Positions 1 to 11,640 of a stretch of 64,000 nt of DNA are shown one piece after another; position 1 is the stretch's first letter; the number at the start of each line of letters is the position of its first letter. The position numbers and the translations under genes are program-made. Source of the DNA: Lactifluus volemus (lineage: Eukaryota; Basidiomycota; Agaricomycetes; Russulales; Russulaceae); assembly GCA_022376515.1 (NCBI GenBank), contig WTXI01000157.1, positions 22,320 to 86,319 of the forward strand, given 5' to 3'. The notes under the pieces were generated by a model. It was not told the origin of the DNA and made no database searches. It saw only the letters and a list, made by a program, of their open reading frames with translations.

Positions 1-851
1 GCTCGCAAGGGAAGGTATCCGCTCGCTTATAAGAACCTTTGCTAGAAACATAGATGCCATGAGGGACGCGAATGTTGCGCAGCTGTTCGATGTCGTCAAT
101 CGTCTGCAGCCGCGTGTAATCATTTCCCTGGAGTACGGAAATTCGGGTGAGCGTGAATGACAGGTTCTAATTTTGTGGGTCGAATATACCGAAAAATAGG
201 CAACGATGTGCCATTTTCGCGGTGCGTTGGCGCCGGGAAGATACACCTGCGTTGAGAACGTCTGCTTCGTAAGGCCATTTGGCTTCGAAGGGCGATCTTG
301 CCGCCGATTGGTCAGGGGAGGGACAGAGAGTGGGTCGAGGGCGCGCCGTGCTCTATAGTTATTTCCAATGAAGAGGAAAAGGAAAAAGTTAGCGCAGGAG
401 TACGCACCGTCTTGCGGCTTTCATGTCGCGCTCTTCTTGGGTGGCTTCGAGTTTCTCTTCATAAAATAAATAGTCTCCCCTCATTCTACTTTGAGACCTA
501 AGGAGGCTCGGTCATCTACACAGGACACTCTTTGAGTAAGACATACCAACGCCGTCCGTCTGTCCATCGCTCTAAGCCGCCTTTGAACTCTGCTTCCTCC
601 CAGACAAAGACGTTTCCAGAACAAAGTTGTTCTCTCTCCGTAGAAGACAACCGTCTGGTGATCAATGGGAGAATGTTGAGCCTAACAGCTTCGAGGATGA
701 TATGTGCGTCACGCGCGTCACGGATGTCTGTCAAAGGGGGATGAGAACAAAAACTTGGAGGAGGGTATGAGACCATACGGAGGGAGGGGTGAGTAGTAAA
801 ATCGAGGTGTGATCGATGGTGGGTACTCTGTGATGGATAGGCCATAGCCAT
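1..851 (-). CDS. Gti1/Pac2 (WOPR) family transcription regulator, 5' part, runs off left edge
   Basis: WOPR proteins (Wor1, Gti1, Pac2, Ryp1, Sge1) are fungal DNA-binding regulators of morphology and development. Five exons can be joined in phase: 851-779, 727-547, 497-408, 352-190 and 127-1 (open at the edge), all with GT-AG introns of 51-62 nt. The joined protein shows the first WOPR block (AHIILEAVRLN, RRLSSTEREQLCSG, FVWEE, GGLERWTDGRRW, then SRMRGDYLFYEEK) and the second block (SKPNGLTKQT, PRKWHIVAYFSGNDY). The ATG at 851 is chosen because it leads straight into the conserved HIRDARDAH start through intron 778-728. An in-frame TTG further upstream is not needed. The C-terminal tail is outside the window, so total length cannot be judged. 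Family assignment is strong; which paralogue (WOR1-like or Pac2-like) cannot be said. Confidence 0.9.
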
Positions 852-2924
852 GGTACAGGAGAGATGAGGGGCGGTCGACGATTGCGTCAAATTTGATCAG
901 GGTGGGGCATGTATATATACCACTCACATCAGATGTGCTTATAAGGTCAATTGGTGGAGGGATACGCTCAAAGTGGCATTGCCACGGAGCTGAACAAGCC
1001 CGGGGAGATTCAAACAAGCCCTGGCTGTCAATAAAAATTAGGCAGAAATTGTTTGGTGGTGGTATGGATCAACTTACCTATCCAGGTTCATCACAAAAGT
1101 TTGCGCGGAGCTCGACTGAAATATTTTGCATGCGATTTGCGAGCCAAATGAAGAAAGGTATCAATTGGACCCAAAGTTGAGGTCCAAGAAGAATGGAGCT
1201 AGATCGCTGACCGGAGTAAACTCTCGGAGCAATAACTGATGATTCTCCTCGGGATCGGGATTACTGCGCTAATAGTGCGCTATCGGGGTACTCACAATGA
1301 AGCCCCTGACTTGTACGCGGAATGCTTGACATACCTGACAAAAGTCTGTATGTCTTATCTCACCACGAAGATTTGAACTCTAAGCAGATGGAATGCCTCA
1401 TGGAACCAGGGTGTGTGGAACTCTAAGGGCGAACATAACCTTGATACCAAGGTTACCTCAACAGTGAGTAAAAAACCTTTCTCATGGCGAGTAAGGCTCC
1501 CCCCCGTGGCACATAATAAAGGATTGTCCCGTGAAGAAGCATTTTGTGACTCCACGTTGTGCCCAAAGGAGAGACGTGGTGAGAAGCAACAGCAACCAGT
1601 AAAGCATGCCGTGCTTAATTACTGTAACTTCACCAACCGACGGTCTTGCTGGCAAACCATGTGCAGAATTGCCGACCTGTCTCAGGTAAATTAGACATGC
1701 CACGTGATTCCGATTGCCAGCACAGGGGGTGGCACATACGGTAATAATTGTGTCGTAAACTCAAACAGTGCGTCACCATGGGCACCATTCGTACTATAAT
1801 ACTATTGCCACCACGTACGAGTCGGTCGTACCCAGAATAGCACTGCAAAAGAGCTCCGAGGACATCCGCTTCCCGCACGTCCTTGTCCAAGCCGATCGCG
1901 ACTCGGCTATGGACATGTTGTCGATATGAGGCGTGCATGCGGTACACATACACAGCATGGAGTTTAAAGGCGGGGAGCTCCTCAGAACAACTCTATTACA
2001 TGACGACTACGGCCGAGGAAAAAAATCTAGCAAGCAGGCGACGCGTCGGCATCATTGATGGTGCGCGTTTCGGGTTGCTGCCACAACACGTTTCTTTGTA
2101 AAGCGGAGTTAGCCTTTTTGAGATTCGCGTGTTCGGACCGGTTGTTGCTTGGGGCAGTTGGGGTTGCTTGGCTGAGGCCTGAGGCCAACCAACGCTCAAC
2201 TTGGCGTCGCGTTCAGTTGTACGGGCATCGATTATCAAAAAGCCGGAGGTTAGGTGACTCTGGTGGGGTTCTATATATACAGTATCAACCATAAGAACTT
2301 TTGATTGGCGATCGAGACCAAGTTTAAGAAGGCTGATTATTGCACGAAACTGGCATGATGTGGCGGAGATGACTCGATTGATACTGTCCAAGCCAGACTC
2401 GAAGGCGTGCCTGTTAACGACATGGCGATAGAGTGAATCACCCAATCTGAAATTCTCCCGACATACATCCGTGCGTTAGCCCTCGCGAACCTTTTTTATA
2501 TGGTCGCAAAGCGTCGCGGCCAGATTGGAGGCCATAGACCTGGGAGCAAAGGCTGTTACAAAGCACTCCCTGATTATAAAGATGATTCGGAGGGCTCTAC
2601 AAGACTGGACGGTGATACTGCGGCCCATCTGCATACACTACGTCCAACAAGCACCGAAGCAGAGATACTGTCAGGGATTGCTAATGCTCGGACCGTGACG
2701 CACGATTTACGATAACAGTAACTAATAATTGCCCATCTCAATTGCTGATTAGCGCTGATTTCTCAACAGTGCGAGATCGGGTGTGGCGTGGCAACTTTGA
2801 TACATGCTCCCTCACGTGATGCAGAATATTCAGTATGCATTCAAATTACAGTGTATGGTGGGGTAATGAGTTTAGGATATGTGTGCGAATGTGTTACAAT
2901 GCGGTTATAATGTCCAAGTACACT
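852..2924. other. Intergenic, no supported gene
   Basis: This 2.1-kb stretch separates the WOPR regulator from the 3' end of the kinase gene. Open frames here are short and on both strands, and none shows a recognisable domain or a chain of splice sites. The right part probably carries the kinase 3' UTR, and the left part the WOPR promoter. A CCGAGTC copy lies near 2983 in the kinase coding exon just beyond. Confidence 0.5.
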
Positions 2925-5900
2925 TCACAGGGAAGTCGGTTCAGCTATGTCAGGTTTAAATCTGAGTCGAGCAAGTAGGACCGAGTCCCATGGTTCAGAG
3001 GCGCCCTTGACCAACGACACATTGCTCGCGGTCACAGCGTCCATCATCTCTCGTTGAAAAGTCCCACTTGAAGGCTCCATAGATTCCTCTGCACACGTGA
3101 GCGTGAACTGGCCCCATGGTCGTCCAACGCGCGCTTGTGCGAACACATTAAAATTAACCTGTGCAAGCGCAGCCCAATTAGCGGCAACGTTAGGGAAAAG
3201 CGTCTCTGAAGCGAGCCTACCTGTCCGTCCTGGTGGTTGTGGCTAACGAAAGACGCATAGTCGGGGGCATCCAATGCTCCGATTACTGGTAGACAATCAC
3301 ATGAGCAATGACACATAGCACGTTGGTCCGAGATATACCCAGAAATATATCCTCTCGCGTCAGACGCTGTTCTCCACTATATATCTTCATAATGTGGTCG
3401 ATGTTGGACTGAAACCATTTCTTTGGGACGTCCAAGTTCGTGATATAGCGATACATCGTCGTCTCGGTGTATATATATGCTACCTTGTGGCCCGCCCGAA
3501 GCTGGAAAGAATGGGTACGGTTGACTGCTTGGCTGCCGGTTCGCGCGTAACAAGGGTTAAGGGATTAGTGTCATTGTGGATAGATAGAGTCAGAAGGGTT
3601 GTACATACGAGGAGGAAAATAAACCTTGGACACGATCGAAGCTGCGCTGCGCAGCATTGCGCTTGTCCTGGCGTTGACTTCCTTGGTAAACCTTGCCGTA
3701 ACCCAACAGCATCGGCAGCTCGTCTGCCTTACCATTCGATGTTGTGCCTGGATTGAATGCATTGAAGAGTGTTTCAAACCGACCCTCCGGTTTTGACAGG
3801 AAGCCCACTGCGCCGAGCTCGACATGAGAAGGCTTCCAGAGCGGGAGCGTGACTGGGGGGGGAGAGAAATTACGTAATTTGACACAAAGTTGTAAAGAAA
3901 TACCCACGGATGGTGTGGTAATCATGCTGGAGAAGCATCCTGTACCGTCGCTCATCGCTGTGCTTTGCAGAAATACTATTGCGATCCGGGTCACATAGGT
4001 AATCAGATGAAAGGATACTCTGGTAAAGGGATCCTTCCTCGGATGTCATGGTGTTCGTCGATGTTGAGATTGAGCTGGACATCAAAGGTTCCTTAACTGG
4101 CGGGTCTACTCTTTCCTCTTTGAATGACGTAGTCACCCCAGGCTCGGTTCCATCATTTCCAATGTCCAATCCAAGTGCTCCGGTATGGTCTGGTAGCGGT
4201 TGTGGCAAGATGTCGGGTGAGCGATGAGGTGGACCTTGATTCTGCGCGGACCACTGGGCAAGTATTGATGACGGCGTCGGTGAGCCGGTGATTGGCGCGC
4301 TTAAGCCCTGTGTACTTCGCTCGGTACGTTGCTTCTTGATGTCACGCGCGATTTGTTCGAACGATGGTCGATTGGAAGGAATAGTAGCCCAGCTCGCGCG
4401 AATCACATTCATGAGCGGGCTGTTAGTGAGAGGCGATGGCGGAAGTGATGGCCTCATATTCTCGACTGGTCATGGGCGAGTGTAGTAGGAATAAGTTTGA
4501 GGGCAACACAAAAAGCACAGAATGCAAAAGTTACTTACTCAACACAAAATGTCGCACAGCATTATCATCCATAAGCGACCACGGTAACGCTCCCTTCGTT
4601 AAAATCTCGACGCAGCAAATTGAAAACGCATAGACGTCCATTTCAGCGGTTAGTGCCTGTGCACCTTGCATAAGTTCAGGTGCTTGCCAGCGCAGTGTTC
4701 CCCCTGGAGATAGGTGAGTCAAACGGAAAAACATATGGTGAAGTATGGAACCCACGAGGGAGCGGCGCGTGACTGATGCGGTATACCTCAGACTTCATTT
4801 CACTCTGGCCAAAGTCGGAGATGATGCAGCGCGTATCATCATCGACCAGTATGTTCGCCGCCTGAGTATGCGTTAGTTCCGGAAACGTAAGTCATAGTCA
4901 AGGAAATTTTACCTTGAGATCGCCGTGCAGCACACCTTCCCTGTGAAGATAAGCCATCCCCTTCGAAATTTCATGAATCATCCTCAGCGAATCAACTCTT
5001 GCAGCTTCAGCCTCTGTCAGGCCTTTCAGGTACTTCACGAGGCTGCCTCTGGAATAATACTTGCTAACCTGTTCGTGTCGGGTCATGTCAGGAACCCGGA
5101 AGCACGTGACCAAAAAAAAGCTCACCAGGAACCATGGCGGTTCGCCGCTCGCACTTGATGCCCCAAGCAACTCGAGGACATTTGGGTGGTAGAGCTTCTT
5201 CCAGATCTCAACTTCATGAACGAAAATCTTTCGGGGCGTCGTTTCTGCGAGAACCTTGATTGCGACGGTGTGCGCACGCCAAGATCCGCGATATACTTCA
5301 CTGAAGAACCCAAGTCCAATTTTCGCCTCGAGGTCGACTTCGAATCGCGTGATCGTCCAACTTGGCAAGCCCAAATCTGCTCCGGTCGATAGCCTCCGCA
5401 GCGCATCTATCCCAGATTCGATAAACTCGCGGTCAAGCGTGTCCGCAGTACGCCGGTTCTCAGTATCATCGCCCCCCGAGTTGGTCGACTGCAGAGCCTC
5501 GGAGCGGAGAAGTAGTGGTGACTCTATGGGGCTCTCTTCAGCCTCGACCCTGTTGTCCTCAACGACGCGCTCAAGAGCCCGCTGCAGCGTCTTTATAGCC
5601 TCGGGCATCTCGCTACGCGCAATCTGCAGTACATCGATCATTTCTGCGTCGTCGTTCGCCGCGAGGGCCGCACGCATAACTTGTCGCAAGTCCTCTGCAT
5701 CGTGCGCGCGATCTTGCTCATTCTGCGCAGATCGCAATGCATGGAGTGTCCTTTGGACGCTCTGGGGTGACGGGTGTATAGTAGGTGGCACGGTGGGTGG
5801 TAAAGACGGAAGGTCTGAAAGGTGTGAGAGTGTCTCGAGTAAACCCTGGGTTTCGTTTTGTCGCCGCAACTCATTGGCCTGGATTAACTTGAGCGTGCGA

Positions 5901-7098
5901 ATTTGGATGGACAGCTGTTAAGGTGAGGGATGTCAACTCGAATGCCCCGAAGTGGGGTGAAAGACCTACCCCGAACGTTCCGAGTGCATCATTAAGGGCA
6001 GCATCACAGGACGAAATGGTGAACGCAATCTCGTCACGTCTCAAATAGCGCTTGAGGAAGGGGCGGTGGCCCAACTTGGTGAGGAAGTGGAGAACACCTT
6101 GAAAGGCCCTGCGGAAAGACGGGTCAGGTTTTAGATAAGACGTGCTACTTGTGGTATCGCACTCGTTAAGTTTCGAGATTGGCGCATTGAGTTCCTCAGC
6201 GACAGTGTACCCTGCGTCGATAATTTCTTCGCGGACAGATACCAAAATATCCGCGCAGCGTTCAGTCAAACGCAAAGATGCGAGACGGTTCGTCTGGGGA
6301 ATAACCATTTCAGAGGTCCCCCAAAAGGGATCGGTTGAGTTTGGAACTCACTTCGACCATATCGACGGCCTCCCATATGTTCAATAAAGTATGCCCGAGA
6401 AGCTCCAACCCAGGGATGGGCGAAAAGCGCAAGAGGTCGACCCCGGCAAAGAGCACCTCGTGGGTAACGCCCGCCGCAGTACCGAGGACACCGGCGACGG
6501 CTTCTACAACACGCTGTGGGCGTGTGAGTGATGACTTTAAGTTCGTAGGAGGATGTCGGGAGTGCAAACGTACAGAACGAGTATGAACGTATCCTTCGAC
6601 CTGCTGTGGAGGCAGGGTCCGTTTGCGTTTCGAGTTCTCAGACCATGGACGAGGTGAATTCAACCGGTGGTCCAACCAACTAGACATAAGAGTAGAGGGT
6701 TGCTCCTTATCCGACGCGTAGCTAGCTTCGGGTGATGATTTCCTTGAAGGTGAGCGGGAGCGGGAGCGGAAGGATAAGAATGAGGGGACGGAAGGAAGCA
6801 ATGCCGTACTAGATTGGGGGGCGGCGGGAGCTGAGGTGACACGGGAGACAGGGATCAAGCCATCACGTAGAAGTGACGTGTCTGGTTGAGTAAGAGAGTG
6901 CAGCGGCGTGCGGCTGCGAGAAGGGGTCGGGGATGGAGATGGGGATTGAGGCCGGGATTGTGAATTGGGATTAAGTGGTGAAGGGGTGCGCGGTATGGAG
7001 GATATGCCAGTGGGATCACTGGGAGATGTTCTCGGGAAGGAGAATGGTATCGGTGACGATTTATCGACCGAGCTTGGAGAGAGCGAGTTCTGAGTCAT
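2925..7098 (-). CDS. TKL-type protein kinase with MLKL/HeLo-like N-terminal helical domain and conserved C-terminal domain
   Basis: Twelve exons join in phase: 7098-6574, 6513-6352, 6293-5970, 5914-5126, 5068-4913, 4861-4756, 4703-4539, 4465-3908, 3852-3609, 3532-3339, 3285-3221 and 3158-2925, giving about 1,173 residues. Order: a Ser/Pro-rich tail (1-170), a helical region (about 180-340; FSPIPGLELLGHTLLNIW, ASLRLTERCADILVSVREEI) like the MLKL N-terminal/HeLo-like bundle of basidiomycete kinases, a linker, then a kinase domain (about 525-800). The kinase has a glycine loop (IGLGFFSEVYRG), VAIK lysine, HGDLK catalytic loop, DFG and APE. The last 260 residues (from SDERRYRMLLQHD through LPLWKPSHVELGAVGFLSK, APDYASFVSHNHQDGQ, GRPWGQFTL) match a C-terminal module I recall from agaricomycete proteins of unknown role. 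HRD is HGD, common in this fungal group. It probably acts in cytosolic or membrane signalling; substrate unknown. Confidence 0.88.
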
Positions 7099-10085
7099 CA
7101 ATGGGGATAGTCGTGTCCTGTCGTGAGTTAAGTTTAACAGCCTCGCTTTCCAAGGTTTTTATACAATTTTGAAGGTGAGAATGACCTACCCGGGTTTCGT
7201 GCCTTTTCAAGGTTTCGCCCTGCTGATGGGAATCGAATGCCGAAGCGAGGTCGCGTTGCACGCTGCCAGCGGCCAGTGGCATGCTCCGTCGACATCCTAT
7301 TGTACTGTATACACTACTTGGTTGCGATCACGAGGTCTTCATCACTACGTTGTCGAGCCGGCATGATTTGATGGTGCAGCATTCTGAAACGTACTGGTCC
7401 ACTACGTTAACCGACGCCCACTGGCTATTCCCACCATGTGGTGTTGTAAGCACCGCCGCCCACAGCTGCTTCCGAGTCATGCTCGCATATCATTCACGAT
7501 CTACTACCGCCGCTCGCCCGCGTACAAGGCATCACTTGTGAATTGTGAAGCACACCTTGTAGTTCCTGAAACAGTATGCTAATCCTGCAGCAACTCCGAG
7601 TCACCGTCTGCACGCTCAGAACGGTGTCTATATCTCTGACAACTTGAACAACGCTCTTCAAGTCTGTTCTCTAGCTTGCTGCCCGACGCCCCGATCTTTG
7701 CACCCTTTTACTGTAACTGAAATCCGAGTAATGCCAAGTCATACAGTGGTAAGGAGCCCAAGCCAAATAGAAACAGGTAACGTGACTTGCTTCTCCGCCG
7801 GTTTTGTGTAGCCAAGTATGTGTAGCGCTGTCCGAGTCGTAGTACGTTTACGTGTGCTACACTAAGTTACGCTGGTTCGTCAAGTGGTGCCCAAGTCTTA
7901 CGTGTGCATCAGCACAGGTGACTCATGCAGTAGGTGTGCTGGTCCATCAGGAAAACTTGTACAGTATCTGCTAAGTCATATACCCGACGCTAGCGAATGC
8001 TCGGCTAGTGTCAGCTAGCACCGGCTTGCACCGGCTATTTTTCTCAACCAAGCAACTCCCGAGCTACAAGGGCGTATGTATACAGAACTAATCGGCGGAG
8101 GAATTACTGTGGTTGTCGCGGATAGGTATACAAGCGATAATACTGGCAATGTGCATCAGTATTTGGCCCTGATGCTGTCTAATATACGTGTGCCAAAACA
8201 ATGAAACCATGGAGCAGAATCTGACATCTCGGTCATTATCACACGATTCAAGTGAAGATAAGGCCCGCGCCTTAGATGACCTGGTGATGAATATGGGAAG
8301 GGGACGGCTGCATAAAATACTACGACGGGCAACTCATTTAGTACATAACTCCTATCATAAGGCATCGGAGGGAAATTGGAGGATTACACACTGACGACCA
8401 CAAACAGACTCCAGAATAGAACCTCCATGGTTCCATCGATCACCCACTCGAAGTGCAGAGTCGGTACTACAACCAAGACGAGAGTTCTTACATAGCGCTG
8501 TACTGTCTTTCGTTTCATGCATAACGTGGCTACGTCGAGACCCTCGCAACAGATATTGTGGTGACCGAAGTCAGGCGCCCAGTCAGAACGTTCCGGCGTT
8601 AGATGTTAGATGAATTGGAACTGCTGTGCTGGCTAACGAAGCACTGGCACGGTCGGCTCGAGAGTACACACATGGTACCGAAACTTGATCGCGCTCACTT
8701 GAAGAAATAGTGCAGGTTCAAGTTTGGGAAAACCGAGCTTTCTGGAATTTTGTACTAAAACTTTGTTACAGACAACAGCAGATCATGATGCATGATCGAT
8801 CGAATCATGATCGCCTGCCAGTGCGTACACTTTGGTCCCGCGCGTTCCGAGTTTGGATTTTGAAGGAATGATCACTTTCTTGCCCGAGGTCACCTGGACG
8901 ACGACCGTGTCCTTCCCGATAGCCATGTGACGTCCCATCATGAACCGCCAATCAAGCCCTGGCAGAAGGTTTTAAAAAAGGATGGATGGGTTGCACTTAT
9001 TGTTACTAGAAAAGGCACCCTACCTCGTTCAACGTTCAACCCCGCCAAACGGCATTAATACTGAAAACATTGGTCTACCGGGCCAGCTCCGAATCCGTGG
9101 TCGCTGTCCGACTCGGACTCGGAGTGGTTGGGACCCTATTGTTACCCAAGTCTAATGAACCCTCGTCCCTTTCCCATGCCTCTCAGGACGTTGCCAATGA
9201 GAAAAGTCAAACGACGGGCGCTCCGAGACTCTCGGACCAAGGTTAAATCATTTCTTTGTTCTGAAACCCCACAGCTGGCGCTCTCACCTATCATTCAGAT
9301 GTTTATCATGGTGATCCAACTTGAATGCAACCAAATAGGTGTTTCCGCTCCCATTCTCACGACAATTCTAGTTATATTACCACACCGTAATCTCCTAACT
9401 TGATTAAGAATTTCGACTTGACGCCATCAAACACTTCATCACGTCCGCAACATCAGGCTGCATTATCTCCGGAGCTTTTTCTGCGTGTTTGAGTATTAGT
9501 TCAAATTTGTGAGTACTCCAACCTGTCTCACTGTGAGATCATTCAGGGTACAAGTTCAGCATATGTTTGTCATTCAGACTTCCTTCGATCAAATAGCAGA
9601 CCAAGACACATTACGGACTTTCATCTGACAAATCGCCTTTCTATGGAGGACCCACGTTCGTTCAAGGCATCGGTTCAGGTTTTCGATATCGATAGACGAT
9701 TTCTGGCGATAACATAAACAGTGGCCTGGAAACGCTGCTACTGTGATTTGTGCAGAGCATAAATTCTCAGCTTCATGTCACCGTTGACCCCCAAGAATCT
9801 TCGTGAGAAGCTACGGTTGCTTATGCAGCGATCCTTACCTCACAATATCGTTCTTGAATCCACCACCTGCTTAGGTTGCATCAGGGGACTACGCCAAATC
9901 TGGCTGAGATCTGATATGGAATGCGATGAAACCAGGTGATCGACGAGCCCGGTCTTGCAAAGGCCGAATGCCGAACGGACGCACTGGGCTACGAAGGTCT
10001 GTGAAATGATATCTTCCTGTCCCTGTACAGGTCCTGTGACTCGGAATCGTGATGTGCGACGAGGAGCGTTGCTTATAAGGCGAAG
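7099..10085. other. Gene-poor intergenic stretch
   Basis: Beyond the kinase promoter (immediately right of 7098) no gene is supported over 3 kb. Frames are short and interrupted. The only coding-looking piece is an orphan exon-like segment at 8783-8958, minus strand (separate entry). The DNA holds several dispersed short motifs, including CCGAGTC near 7594 and 7832, a GACTCGGACTCGG doublet near 9108, and TACTGTA-type motifs near 7303, 7711 and 7958. Confidence 0.5.
8783..8958 (-). other. Orphan exon-like open segment, possible gene remnant
   Basis: The minus strand reads open from a possible acceptor (CAG ending at 8959) to a stop at 8783-8785. It encodes about 58 residues including LDWRFMMGRHMAIGKDTVVV and GKKVIIPSKSKLGTRGTKVY. 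The composition looks like real protein. The same frame upstream (about 9120-9026) encodes an acidic Ser/Glu/Asp run but is broken by a TAA after PVDQCFQY. I do not recognise the family. It may be the last exon of a decayed gene; an unknown functional small exon cannot be excluded. Confidence 0.25.
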
Positions 10086-11640
10086 CAGTCTCCTTTCAGC
10101 CGTTCAACTCGCTTAGCACCAGCGGTCGATACATCATCACTATTTGACGAAAGCATTGCCTTCGCCTACGAGGGCTCAGCTGATTCTCTGCATATACAGT
10201 ACTGTGGGTAGTTGCTCTCTTGGAACAAAACGACCTCATCTCAGATCTGACTGCGGAAGCCGTTGTGACCGCTCCAAGATTCTGGGAAATGCACCCCACC
10301 CCATCATCGCACTTGACTATGGCCTATCTACCATCCTCGCCGTACCAACAAATTTGACTCACTTTCTCGCTACCTTTCAACTCGTCCTGACCTCGTACCA
10401 CTGTGAACTCTCTCCTTGAGGGGGAAACTAGTATTGGACTTTACCTTCTTTCTGGGCGTGGTCACGGCCTCGATGCACACCAGCAGGAAGATGACAGCTA
10501 TGCCTGAACACTCCTCACGAGGGGCTACCACTGGCAAGTAAGGAAACACTTATAACCGACGCATATGCATTGATGATGTACGTTACATCTGGATCCAGAT
10601 TCATACCTGCCTTAGAAACTTTTGGTATCAACAAGGTTGCCCTTCAGTTCGTCACGGCATCAAAGGCCAGGACAAAGGGATACGCCCCTTCATCGTCATC
10701 ATCTGCAATACTTGCGAGCCTTTCCCCCGTATCATCTATCCGTCTTCCTCTTCGTAGAGGAGCATCTCCCCTAGACTTCTCTATGACGCGTTTCAATGAA
10801 GTCAAGTTGCCCGCGTCAGCCCTGCTCGGTGACTAATTCGAGGCTCCCAAGGACGCCCGCGCTGTTTGGTCTGGCGTATCCCGATTAGCTCCTTTTCCAT
10901 GACCGGTCCCTGCGTCTCTGGCCTCAAGCATACCACCTAAATTGGCGGTTCCTACTCGCTCCGCCGAACCATCTTGGTCAAGGCCACCCGTCATTCAATT
11001 TGTCAGGTAATGGAGTGCTCTCACGAGATGGGCTGAGCGGTACGGTGCACAGGGTTCGACACCAGCTTTATCGCGTGCCACAAGGCAAGGGGGATTCCTT
11101 TGACTACGGATGGCTTGCTTAACCGTTTATCAACCAATTAAGCTGACATGAACAGCGTCATCGTCGCTGAAGGTGGACGTCCTCGCTCTTTGTATTCGCC
11201 TTCTGGGGCGAGCTCGTTCTCAGATGCTACACTCTCCAGATCCCGGCTGCCAAGAAAGTGTCTCCTCGACCTCGACGAAGGCCCGCCAAGTTCTCCGCCG
11301 CATTCCGGGGTGGGACACCCTCCGAGTACGGGTTCCTTCACCCGAGTCATCGCACCGGGCCACGCGTGCGCTCGCTCGGCGGCCAAAAAGGGGGCGGGCC
11401 ATACCCAAACGTCCTTCTATCTATCTATACGAGAGTGTGTGCTCCGTCGGCCATCCGGGGGGTGACCCCCGCCCTGGTTCTCCGAGAACGTCGGACTTTT
11501 TCACGGGGAGGGAAGAAGTTGCGTTCTGTGAGGGTAGCGCCTGAGATTGAGAAATACTTGGAAGCTCTAAATGTTCAAGTACACCGAACGCGATTCTATT
11601 GTCAGCGACTCGGACGACGCGGCTTGACTCGGACTCGGAC
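10086..11640 (+). pseudogene. Decayed acyl-CoA oxidase/dehydrogenase-like gene
   Basis: Acyl-CoA oxidases are FAD enzymes of peroxisomal beta-oxidation. Pieces of such a protein appear in the right order on the plus strand but in shifting frames: PIIALDYGLSTILA with THFLATFQL (about 10300-10385), EGETSIGLYLLS and GHGLDA (about 10420-10475), KGIRPFIV (about 10670-10700), SMTRFNEVKLPASALLGD (about 10780-10836), GSYSLRRTI (about 10945-10975), PPVIQF, then ADMNSVIVAEG followed by DVLALCIRL after a shift (about 11145-11200), and EIEKYLEALNVQ with a later SIVSDS (about 11545-11610). Stops and frameshifts separate nearly every block and no intron model repairs them. Old inactivation is inferred. Calling it an oxidase rather than a dehydrogenase rests on the long C-terminal part. 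The outer limits are approximate. Confidence 0.72.

Noticed and set aside
1996..2445. 149-codon minus-strand open frame
   Set aside because: No recognisable domain, no homologous feel, and competing frames on the other strand; likely chance.
6514..6573. Reading the kinase straight through this 60-nt segment, which is open and a multiple of three
   Set aside because: It has a GTACGT donor and a CACAG acceptor, and its removal brings the helical domain together; retention cannot be excluded but is not preferred.
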